64,000 nucleotides of DNA from Cloeon dipterum (lineage: Eukaryota > Arthropoda > Insecta > Ephemeroptera > Baetidae), in contig NC_088788.1 in assembly GCF_949628265.1 (NCBI RefSeq), positions 23,236,335-23,300,334 of the forward strand, read 5' to 3'. This document shows, one piece after another, positions 1 to 9,760 of the stretch (within the stretch, counting starts at the first letter, position 1; each line of letters starts with the position of its first letter). Position numbers and translations under genes: made by a program. The notes beneath the pieces were generated by a model. The model saw only the letters and a list, made by a program, of their open reading frames with translations. It did not search any database and had not been told where the DNA came from.

Positions 1-566
1 CGCACATAGTGTAGAAAACATTACGACTGGTGTATTGCTGATGCTCCCAAAATTCATGTTCAGGGAGCAAAAAGGATGTGCAGACAATAGAAACATATAA
101 CATGTAAAAATGCCTTTTCCAATAACAGACAGTCTGGTCTCAGTTCAGGAATCAGTTTGAGTATATCCTGCTGCACGTCCTCTGGGACAGAAATAAATGT
201 CAGGCACCATTAATTTCACAAGTTACACTGCTAGAAATGCTAACAATTTTATGGCAAAGTGATAAATTTCACAATCGTTTTGATAGATGTTGAGTAAATA
301 CCACAGTGCAGCACCTCTAATTTTCTTCCTAAAGATATTGTGTAGTGATGTATAATTATCAGCAATAATCGTATTTGATAGGGGGTAAAAGAGAGTAGAG
401 AAGTAGTGTAGAAATGCGATACAAACTGGCTCTGTTCATGAAGGCCCCTTTTGCATCTGGATCACTTTGACAGCTCAAAGGCGCCGCAGTAAAAAATGAA
501 AAAAAATGAGATTCACTCGTGTTGGAGTAGAGAGTTGTTGGCTTTGAAAATTACTCTTCAATTTGT
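1..566. other. Left-edge flank, 3' of insomniac
   Basis: No gene is assigned here. On the minus strand, a pyrimidine-rich tract ending in CAG at about 182-190 precedes a short open stretch (about 181-60) that could be an exon of another gene. I do not recognise the peptide and see no convincing donor after it. The rest is AT-rich and probably contains the 3' UTR of the minus-strand gene ending at 567. Confidence 0.4.
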
Positions 567-1448
567 TCACATCCGAGAGCCTTTTTGCTGGAGAACCTGA
601 AGTTCAAAGTTAAAACAAGCACATTGGAAAACAGGATAAGCTTGCCTTTGCTCTGTCTGTTGGCTCAGATTCCACGCTGTTTAGAGTTGCACCATACTCG
701 CGAGACACTACACACAAGAATTCGGCATGTTCATCGTGGCCGTATGTGTACTGCGACCCAATATTAATGAGCTGGAATTAAAATAGACAATAATCAGTGG
801 AGGGGGTGTGATGGGTCTTCAAACAAAAACCTGCTCAAATTTCCAGCCGTCGGAAAGGGTAGACACCATTTGAGTGAGCTCATCTTCATGGCACTGAAGG
901 ACTCTGAAAACATGTTTTCTAGCTTCCTTCTGCGGTCTTGAATCTCTCTGACAGATTCTTTCTTTTGTCAGCCTTATCAGCTCAGTAATGTTGTAAAATT
1001 CTGCTTCTTCCAAAACTCCTAAGAGTACAAAAATATAACTGGTTAAAGTTGATCACTCTCGGAAAGCTACGCGCTTGCCTTCTTCTGCTAAGCCATTGTC
1101 AATTACCAGTTTCCCATGTCGAAGGTAATTTAGGACAGGGCTGAAATATGTTGGATCCCTGTCAACCAGATATGCACCAGTATCATCCTGTAAAAAATGG
1201 AAAGTTAAATTACTTAATAAATGCATACAAAAATGAAACTGTTATTATACTCTGTCCGATATAAGCTCCGAGTCTTCCTGGCATAGCCGGAACAAAAACG
1301 AGTTTGGATCTCTGCAGAGTGTTGTTTTGGTTGTTAGAAAATAAGTTCCGCCCACGTTTAGCCGCACCCACTGGTTGTTGGTCCTCATATTACACGAATT
1401 AATTGTCTCGCCACCATCGACCTGACAATCATTCATAGGACTTGCCAT
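567..1448 (-). CDS. inc: Insomniac / KCTD2-5-17 family BTB adaptor
   Basis: Predicted 216-aa CUL3 substrate adaptor of the KCTD2/5/17 family; the Drosophila member, insomniac, regulates sleep. CDS = complement of 567..596, 646..771, 831..1018, 1079..1187, 1251..1448. The BTB/T1 domain starts at [18 protein letters not shown] in exon 1 and continues with [18 protein letters not shown] in exon 2. The family C-terminal region follows ([16 protein letters not shown], then EFLCVVSRE), and the protein ends QQKGSRM, close to vertebrate KCTD5. The start is the ATG at 1448 (MASPMND); the frame stays open upstream to 1481 but has no ATG there. Introns are 49-63 bp. Introns 2 and 4 both have GC donors (AAG|GCAAGC). 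It shares a divergent promoter interval with GID4. The exact N-terminus is the least certain part. Confidence 0.93.
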
Positions 1449-1891
1449 TCTAACTTGATAATAAAATTTCCTTATAAACAAAACAGTGAATCACAATACA
1501 GCCGCCATTACTACGAGGCGAACAGGACCCAACCCCTCCACTTCACTTTTCCTAGAGTAAAGCAGAGTAGCCAACGCTGCAAAGAAATATAGCAATGTGA
1601 AGTTATGTCCATCAAGAAAGGTGACCTGGCTGTGTTAGATTTATTTGCATCTAGCCTTAAATTGAGTTTTTAAGGTTTATTTTTAATCTAGAATGAATCT
1701 AAGATTTGTTTAGAAAGTATTCGTACTGAATATTATTTCGCTAAAAGGTTGTCACATTGCTTTGATCGCCATATTTTCAAATTTTTATTTTTAGAAAGGG
1801 AGGTGTGGTGGTCACTGCGTCGTCAAATTTGCATGTCGCCAATTTCCTCGGCAGATCTTATGGTTATTTAATGTTGGTGCGCGGTTAAGTA
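1449..1891. promoter_or_regulatory. Divergent promoter interval, inc / GID4
   Basis: A 443-bp interval separates the start codons of two divergent genes, so it must hold both 5' UTRs and probably a bidirectional core promoter. I see no TATA box at a convincing distance from either start. The GC-richer part is at 1800-1890, next to the GID4 start. Assignment as a shared promoter is inferred from the geometry only. Confidence 0.6.
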
Positions 1892-2996
1892 ATGCCAGTC
1901 AAAATTGACGCTGTCCCACCGTTGCCTGCCAATTCTCGGCAGCCGGGGATTGCCGGCTCGCTGCTGTACAATGGCTCCAAATTCCAGGGCCATCAGAAGT
2001 CCAAGGGCAATAGTTATGAGGTCGAGGTCGTCCTTCAGGCAAGAACAAAAAATTTAGACTTTTATTCTTTCTTTAAGTGTGTATAACAATCACATGATAT
2101 TCTTAAAATTGCCCCCTGCAGCATGTGGACGAGGAAAATTCTTATTTATGTGGGTACTTGAAGATAAAAGGCCTTACGGAAGAATTTCCCACCATGACTA
2201 CTTTCTTTGATGGAGAAATAATAAGCAGGAAATATCCATTCCTTACGCGCAAATGGGATGCTGACGAAGATGTTGACAAAAAGCACTGGGTATGTTTATA
2301 GATAAGCTGGTTTTCCCATTAAATTCAAATAACACTACACTCACCTATTTTTTCTTAATTTTGCTTCAGCATATATTTTTCTGTGTATCCAACTTAATAT
2401 GGCTTAGAGAAAAAAAAATTAATTCTTTTCTCCCTGTTTCCCCATTTTTCTTGTCATTAAAGTACCATAATATATATTATGTTGTTTCAGAGCAAGTTTA
2501 CCTCTTTCCTGCAATATGCCAAAACTTTCAACTCTGACAACTTTGATTATGAGGGTCTCAAAGATACTGACTATGTGTTTATGCGTTGGAAAGAGCACTT
2601 CCTTGTACCTGATCACACAATCAAGGACATAAATGGTGCCTCATTTGCTGGCTTCTATTATATTTGCTTCCAAAAGTCAACAGCTACAATTGAAGGATAT
2701 TATTATCATCGAAGTTCAGAATGGTGAGATCAAAGTTAATTTAACCCTATATTGGGAAACCTCCTTGGGGAGCACTTTTGCCAACTTCTATGAAGCAAGA
2801 TGCAGTTGCAAAATTATGATGCTTTAGTTAAAGCAAGCTGGCTTCTATTGGAATGTTTCCAAATCCCAATGCTTGCAAATGCTTTGATTTATGCATGTCA
2901 TACATGTAGTGACTTGCAATTTCTATCTCCAGGTTCCAATCTCTGACCTTGAAGCATGTTCCCGAACATAGCATTCAAATCTACGAATTCAGGTGA
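1892..2996 (+). CDS. GID4: GID4, CTLH/GID ubiquitin ligase substrate receptor
   Basis: Predicted 203-aa member of the Vid24/GID4 family, the substrate receptor of the GID/CTLH E3 ligase, which binds N-terminal proline degrons. Exons: 1892..2038, 2122..2289, 2491..2723, 2933..2996. The beta-barrel is near-identical to vertebrate GID4: [20 protein letters not shown] in exon 1, [17 protein letters not shown] and [13 protein letters not shown] in exon 2, [20 protein letters not shown] and [15 protein letters not shown] in exon 3, and a C-terminus [10 protein letters not shown]. The protein is shorter than human GID4 because it lacks the long low-complexity N-terminus. Intron 1 has a GC donor (CAG|GCAAGA) and a normal AG acceptor; no GT site nearby preserves the conserved VVLQ-HVD junction. 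A poly(A) signal lies at 3150. Confidence 0.96.
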
Positions 2997-4579
2997 AGAT
3001 AAAGCGGGGGGCGGGTCTGCTGACCGCACTGGCCCTCGTGTCACAGCAGAAAGTCTGGTCACCCTTCTACAGTTGCAGCACTTGAAAATTTTATTATCGT
3101 AACAATATATAACTTTAATGAAGCTGTGCTTTTCTTTTTGAGACTATTGAATAAAATTGTTGAAACAACGATATTAATGGGAAACTGGGGAAGAAAATGA
3201 AATTGATATAACATTATTCCAAAAGGAAAAGAGGTAATGGAGATTGTTCTGCCTTCTGTTTATTTTGTAATCCTTTGCGTACGTGTAAGGTTTTTTCAGC
3301 AATTTATCACTCCAAAATTGTTATTCAGTTCAGCACAATATTGAATTTCGATTGGTTGTGTTATTCTTTAAATGTCGGAATTCAGTGCTACTCGCAGTCA
3401 GTTTATTTTCTTGATAAAATTCCATCAATAGCAATGTGAGATTATAAATTTGCATAATCAGACATTATTGGACTGAATGTCTTTGGTGTTGGCATTTTGA
3501 CGGTAATAATGCTTATTTTTGCTCACTATTATAGATATATCAGCTAAGTATATCTGTTGATACCAAAAGTTTGAACAAATACACTTTTCAAGTGTCATAA
3601 CGAGCGTGCAAATTTTGTTCTTGCTTCTTTAGTGAAATGTAATCAATGTGGAGTATATTTTCAAATGAAACGTGATGTGCCGTAAGTATTTCAATTGTGT
3701 AAAAATTATGAGAACTCAGATGTTTTGTATAAATAGTAATCCTACAGGAATAAAGCTGTACTAAATCCAAGAGTGGTGTTTAGCATTGAAATAAACCATT
3801 TGCAACTGCTTTCCAAGTTTTAATGGGCAGTCAAAATATCCAATAATTCATTTGCATTATACACATCAAATATATTTCAATTAAAACGTAGGTAATGAAC
3901 GGAGGGACGACACATTTAAAAGCATCAGTGCGTATGTACCCACAGCTGTAAAAATAGTTGCACAGGACGTGTGAACCACGTTAAAACAAACGAATCATCA
4001 CTACACAACAATTAAGCAGTGAGGCAAAGATGAATTTTCAAAGGAAAGATTGTCAGAAATACACCATAAAAATAAAAATGGACTGTGTGGACGTAACAGA
4101 ACAGTCTGGGAGTATTATTTTTTGCTTGAATATCAAAGAAATCGAGAGTCGAACTGAGCATTACCGTTGCTCTGATATTGGTAATGAACAAAAAGAAATA
4201 TTTTCAACCTGTAAGACCATGGTGAAATTTAAACGTCATCGTTCCTTTCGAAAACAATAATAACATAAGGGCTTATCCTACATCAGAGTCTGTTAATTAA
4301 CCGTGGTCACCTTAAGGAATTTCAAACTATCACAAACTTTGAAAGGTAATGCCTATTCCAGATCTTGGAAGAGATTACTTTTTAACATAAACTTCATTTG
4401 TGAGGAGGTCATTTTGTGCTAAGAAACCAAAGTTACACTTATGAAACAGTGGCCCAGGTAAGTAACAAGTTGCACCACAAGGTTTTGATTACTGGATGCC
4501 AAAAATTGGTCCAAGCTACGAGCAGGAATTCACTACTGGAAGCATGATCAGTTTGTTTGTATCACTTGGGACTGACTTA
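2997..4579. other. Interval between convergent GID4 and Rab40
   Basis: Convergent 3' ends. An AATAAA at 3150-3155 suits GID4 and a second plus-strand AATAAA lies near 3790. The rest is AT-rich with no coding signal I trust. An open stretch at 4030-4260 has neither recognisable motifs nor splice partners. The 3' UTR of Rab40 must enter this interval from the right. Confidence 0.5.
3150..3155 (+). terminator. Poly(A) signal of GID4
   Basis: AATAAA on the plus strand, about 154 bp after the GID4 stop codon. Confidence 0.55.
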
Positions 4580-6865
4580 TCAAGAGATCGAGCAGGAGTT
4601 CCTGCCAGTGCAACTCGTGCGCGATGCGTCTGTTGGAACTATCAGTTTTGGCTTCTTGTGCGAAGCGGTGCTCGGACGTAAAAGGGTGCCTGCCACATAG
4701 CGCGCAGTGTAGCTTGTCATAGCGTATGATTTTAGGTGAGACTTGATTGGGGGTGGCAACGGTAGCTGCTCGATTCCATACACTGTTGTCCTCGGCACAA
4801 TTGCCCGACAGCACAATTCCTGCAGGCTTAAAACTGCAACCAAACCAAAAGCAAATTTAATCATTTTATTATGTAATTATGTTTTTACTATATCTTCCCA
4901 TGTCATAATGCATCTCACAAATAGCAACTTCAATTTTAATAATGTCTAGGCAGTTTTTAGGAGATAGGACAGGATACGACAACCGACTTGGATCCTAGTA
5001 GTTACTTTGATATTGGTCACAAATTGCGAGTAACTAGGATTCAAGCAGATTGTTGGATCCTGTGTCTACCATCCTACCATGATATTATTCCATACTCCTT
5101 ATGCCTTATCATGATCTCTACAACCCTTAAAAATTATTAACAGCAATCAATCTCATAACTTATTGGTGAAAAAGGACTAAACAACCAACTTGGATCTTAG
5201 TAGCTTAGCTATTGTTTGCAATTAATGGCGAGTAACTAGGATCCAAATCCACTTTCATAATATCCTGTGTCTTCTATCCTTAACTCTAACCAATTCTCTG
5301 TCTTTTTTTCATGCAGAAGGTACTATGTTGATGTGCTGATTTCTGTACAATTTTTTGTAGTTGGTACCTTTGTTAGATCTCCACAGCCTCTCTAGCCCAT
5401 TACGATGAAGAGCCATCCTGGACAGTTCACTGAAACTCTCTCTTATATTAAAGTTGCACAAAGGACTGACTTCAAAAAACGCCATTCGGTTTTTGGCTGC
5501 ATAAAGTTCAGCCTCTCTCTGACAAACCTGCCTCTTGAAGGCAAGATGCAGTCTGTTGCCAACAAGTACTTTGGGAACTCCAGGCGCATGCTGTAAAAAT
5601 GAAAGTAAAATCAATTTTGTTTTAGCATAAGAAGCCACTGATATTGTGCTATTTTATGGATGATTTGGGATAAGCTGTTCATGCTATATTTTACCTCCTC
5701 AACTTCCTTGACCCATCGATCAATGCCGTCAAAGGACCACTTGCTTGTTATATCATAGACTAATAGCACGCCTTGAGCTCCTCTTGAATATGACCTTATG
5801 ATGGTACAAAAGCGGCCTTGTCCAGATGTGTCCCAAACTTGCAGTCTCACCCGCTTGCCGTCCAACAAGATCGTCGTGGTTTTGTAGGCTATCACAAAAA
5901 TCTCATGTAAATTTTGCATTGTTAATTTAAAATAAAAATATTTTTGAGACAACTAAATTCCAAAGGCTTTATTGTACTTTTCCCTTCTATACCAGCCCCT
6001 TGGGTCGCCGTGTGAAGGTATTTCTTAGGAGTGTCAAAGCTATGGGAGACATTTGAGCATGATTTCTGGGATCTACGTATTACTGTCAGAGATGGCAAAA
6101 GGTGGTCAGTTTAGTGACTCGAAATGCTGATCGAGCTGGAAGGCGCACCAGCGTTGACTCGCCTCTTGCTGGTTTCCGCACCTTTACAGCGGCTTTAAAT
6201 ACATGTCTGAGGTTTCAATAAAAGACCTCAAAGCAGGGAGGCGAAAAGATGGCCAAATTGGGCCCAAGCTCCTCAGCGGCCACTTGGACCCTATGTTATC
6301 CGCTCGGCGGTGTTATTGGGACTTGGGATCCGGTGAGCTCATAGCCCACGGAATTTGCTGAGCAGTTCTAAAAAAACCATCAACACTAAAAATGGCATTA
6401 TTTTATTTAATATGTATGTATTTAGTGTAAAATCGTTCCAGTGTTCAATACATACTGATATTATTATGACATGACAAACAACACTAAACCCAAATTCTAC
6501 CTCCAGTGTCAGCTGGTGCAACTGTATTTTGACTGTTAAATCAAACTAATGTCTTGACTCTAATACCCAATTCCCTCTGAGCACAGAAATAAAGAAAGCG
6601 CGCTATTGTGCTGAATTTCTTTGTGCCATGCTATGACTCATTTGAGCATATCAGAGCGTAAACAAAGTACTGGTGGCCAGCATTTATGGTAGTCTTAATA
6701 AGGCTCACCATATCCGTTCCAATAAGGCGATTCCGTGGATCCGTCTTCGAGTCCACTGAGAATTTCCTGTTTGCCGACATCGCTGTCGCCAACGAGCAGG
6801 AATTTAAGCAGATAGTCGTACTCTTTTTCGTGACCAGACGACTCGCTTATTATCTCAGCGGCCAT
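4580..6865 (-). CDS. Rab40: Rab40 small GTPase with SOCS box
   Basis: Predicted 275-aa Rab40-family protein, a GTPase that is also the substrate-recognition subunit of a CUL5-Elongin B/C ubiquitin ligase. CDS = complement of 4580..4833, 5368..5590, 5695..5888, 6709..6865. The GTPase domain starts at [17 protein letters not shown] (P-loop residues 26-33) and has WDTSGQG at 71-77, typical of Rab40 where most Rabs have [20 protein letters not shown] and [12 protein letters not shown] follow. The SOCS box in the last exon has a BC box ([10 protein letters not shown]) and a Cul5 box (LPLP, 215-218). The C-terminus is CSIS, matching the family's CxxS prenylation signal. The P-loop has Gln33 where Ser/Thr normally binds Mg; vertebrate Rab40 proteins have Gly there. 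The start is the ATG at 6865 (MAAEIIS). The last intron carries two palindromic repeats. Confidence 0.95.
4959..5076. repeat. Palindromic MITE-like element, copy 1
   Basis: Imperfect inverted repeat in the last Rab40 intron. The left arm contains ACAGGATACGAC and CTTGGATCCTAG. The right arm reads inverted as GGATGGTAGACACAGGATCC. Arms and centre match the copies at 5171 and 10618, so this is a dispersed family and not a local hairpin. Confidence 0.75.
5171..5282. repeat. Palindromic MITE-like element, copy 2
   Basis: Second copy in the same Rab40 intron and the same orientation as copy 1, about 95 bp away. It shares the core CTTGGATCTTAGTAG, a central TTTGCTATTG-like section, AGTAACTAGGATCC, and the right end ATCCTGTGTCTTCTATCC. 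Its left terminus is more decayed than that of the copy at 10618. Confidence 0.7.
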
Positions 6866-7797
6866 GACACTGCTTTCGGATCCTTTTTCTGCATAATAAC
6901 GAATTATTGCGGCTCAACCTGCCGACTGTCAGCCCCGTCGTGTCCGTCCCAGTTCGGGCCGTCGTCCTCCAAAAACACGGCTGAGAATCGAAACAAATTC
7001 GACGCAAAAGGACACCAACTAATGAGCACTTAACTCGTCTTCTCGGTTAGCACCTGATGTTTTCGTTTTCACTCACTGGCGGTGGCGGATTATTTTTTCT
7101 CCTGTGCTGCGCACAGTGGAGTTGGACGAGTTTATACTTGGTGGGGGGCGATGATTTTTGAGTGGGGGAAATACGCGGAAAACAGGCATTGGGACAGATA
7201 AGGAAACCATGCAATGATGCGATAATATTGAATACATACAACATTGAATTTTAGTTAATAATAACATAAAAAAATTCCATGAACGAATCTTATTTCACAC
7301 AAGATGTAAGTAAAATGAGCATTGAAGAATATTATTTGATAATAATTTAACATGGATATGTATATGTATGTAATATTGATTTGAGTTATGCGTCTTGGTT
7401 CTTGGTAGCGAAAAAATTGCGCAAATTATGTACTCACAACTCACCCCTACACTCTAATTTCTCTCCAGTTACTCTATGCTGGACTATATTATATAATAAT
7501 TATGTTCCTATTGAATTTATTTGTCTGGATATGGCAATGTATGGGGCAAAATAGCCCTGCAGAACCATTATAATAAAGATCATTTGAAACTATCGCACTA
7601 ATATTCTCATTATTACCATATATTGTAAAACGCAAAACGGCATCCGACACTCATTAGCATCGACTTCAAAGGATGGATGTCTTTATTGTTGTAGTGTGTA
7701 CTTTCCTACTATTTGGGCGGAATTTTTGCAGAATTCTCTTCTTCTACTCTCATCTTAAGATGATCATACCCTGGGAGAAGACGTGAAACGTGAATGG
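6866..7797. promoter_or_regulatory. Rab40 promoter and 5' leader region
   Basis: GC-richer DNA at about 6720-7180, immediately upstream of the minus-strand Rab40 start, fits a promoter/5' UTR. From 7200 to 7600 the DNA is AT-rich with nothing recognisable. The core promoter position is not determined. Confidence 0.45.
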
Positions 7798-8233
7798 TAT
7801 AAAACAAAAAGCTTTTTATTCTCATCTAGACATGAGATTGAGGAGTACATTACATAATCTCGACCTCGTCTCAACAAGCCTCGACTCGCGCTATCGCGCT
7901 AATGCACCGCCACCCGCCGGCCGCCACTGCTAACTGCACCATCTTCTACTCTTCTAGTAACCTAACCGTGGAGCACAGCACAGACTGCAGAGGCAGAGAC
8001 CCCACTCACCACTCCAACTTAACCTTTACTCTCCTTACTCCAACTCCACTCACTGTTAAGTCAGAAGTCAGACCAGACGCTCGACGCTCACTCACTCAGA
8101 TCTCAGATCAGACGGGAGACCGCTGGGCGGATGCATTCTTTGTCCTGTGCGAGTGTGCGGTCTTGCGTCCAGTCACTTTTTGTGGATCGCAAACGTCACC
8201 ATCAAAACTCTACAATCACAAATACATAGTCGA
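7798..8233 (+). promoter_or_regulatory. Candidate TATA promoter and 5' UTR exon of ZNFX1-A
   Basis: TATAAAA at 7798-7804 is followed by a GC-richer, repeat-free stretch (7880-8233) that ends in a strong donor, CGA|GTAAGT, at 8234. ZNFX1-A has a splice acceptor at 9745, only 15 bp before its ATG, so an upstream noncoding exon is required. This stretch is the best candidate in the 2.9-kb gap. The pairing is inferred; another first exon is possible. Confidence 0.4.
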
Positions 8234-9745
8234 GTAAGTTTTTGGTTCAGGTCACATATGTATATTAATGGACTCAGCAGTATGAATCGAATCAAGTGTT
8301 ACCTTATTTATTAATAACTTATGGAAAAGCTACAGTTTTCGCCGCCGAGTTACTGTTTTCGCCACCCCTACTTTAACATGGGATTCTCATAAGAACTAGC
8401 GAGATGTGTAACGCGGCAGAAACTGTAACTTTACCATATATTATCATACTAAACTTATCTGAATTGGCATGGTTTCCTAATAATAATTATTGTTTTTTGA
8501 ATTAAAATGTATTTACAAGTCATTATCACATTATCTGCTACACACCTCACAGCAAAGCTTTTTTAACTCCGGTGATTCCCCAATTTGCAGCGCGATATGC
8601 GTAGCGTACGCCGCGTCAACATTGGCCATGGCGATTGCTCACTAGTCACTGCTGTGAGATCGCTGCCGATGAGTCATTTTGCTGTGCATGTCTACAGGAT
8701 AATAGTTTTATGTTTTAACTACAGGCCGCAGGCCGGCCGCGTCTGCCAGCAGATTTTAATTGGCTAGTTTTTGATTAGGATAATTTGTACAAACGTATTA
8801 ATTTTTTGATTGGTTTTACAATGTGTCTTTTAATATTGACACTTTCCATGATTACAGAATTAAAAATTAACACCTTGATTATGTATTGACTGCGAATCCA
8901 CTTTTAGGACATAATAATGCTTATTAGTTAAAAAGTCGTCACTATACTCAAGGTCCATAATAATTAAAATGCTTTAAAACTTCCTCCTTTGAATCTTCCC
9001 TTCTTACAAGTTTCTGCTTCACAGCAATCCTTAATCGTTTCATGAATACTCAATTTTAGTTATTGCGACACACGATGATAGGTTTTCATCCTTAATAGGC
9101 TTCCGAAATTTCCGATACTTTAGAGACAGGGACTTGTCTTCGTTGACTTCCAGAAAAGTTATTATGATGGGACTGGGACTAGTCAGAGAACTTATAGCTT
9201 GTGGGTATGTGGGTCTAAGATTCTAATTCTATACACACAATCATATATGAGGGTGGGAGTTGGGAAGAAGGAAAGATGAATTTTTTGACGTTAAGAAAGG
9301 CAGCAAAGGGAGCTGAGCCTTAATTTTAAAGGTGTGTGTGTTGTACCAACAAAATGAGTACACACATTCCTATCTACCAATTTCTTTCCTGGGTTAAGAT
9401 ATTTTTTTATTCGAAGTATTTATAAAAAAATTGGCAATCGAGAGTTTTTATAAATTAAAATGCAATGTTGATTCCAATACCAACATTAGAATTGCTTAAC
9501 GGAATAACAGCATCATAAATATTATATCGTCATACGTCAATAAATCCAATACGAACGTTATAATATAATACCGTGATTAAATTTAAGGAAATATTTTGAC
9601 TATGCAAAAATGGCTTTCATTTTGCTTTCTGACCATTATTTTTGAGGCTGATGATTCGCTTCTTCTTGTCTAAGGAATTGATGAAATTTTTGCTCAACTA
9701 TTATTGGTTAATGAATTAAAATATCTTTTAATCTTCTTGTTGTAG
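8234..9745. other. Probable 5' UTR intron of ZNFX1-A
   Basis: No gene seen. A CpG-bearing patch lies at 8590-8760; the rest is AT-rich. The segment ends with a good acceptor (TTCTTGTTGTAG at 9734-9745). A short near-repeat, ACAGTTTTCGCCGCC / ACTGTTTTCGCCACC, occurs at about 8330-8370. Confidence 0.5.
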
Positions 9746-9760
9746 GAAAAAACTTACAAA

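Noticed and set aside
585..767. Plus-strand 60-codon open frame
   Set aside because: Antisense to insomniac exons 4-5, which have strong family similarity on the minus strand.
4548..4814. Minus-strand frame resembling a U1/C2H2-type zinc finger (HCALCG...EHRFAQEA)
   Set aside because: It is a shadow, in another frame, of the Rab40 SOCS-box exon, whose own frame matches the family closely and joins the other Rab40 exons in phase.
7902..8237. 111-codon open frame between Rab40 and ZNFX1-A
   Set aside because: No recognisable motif; better explained as GC-richer leader/promoter DNA that stays open by chance.
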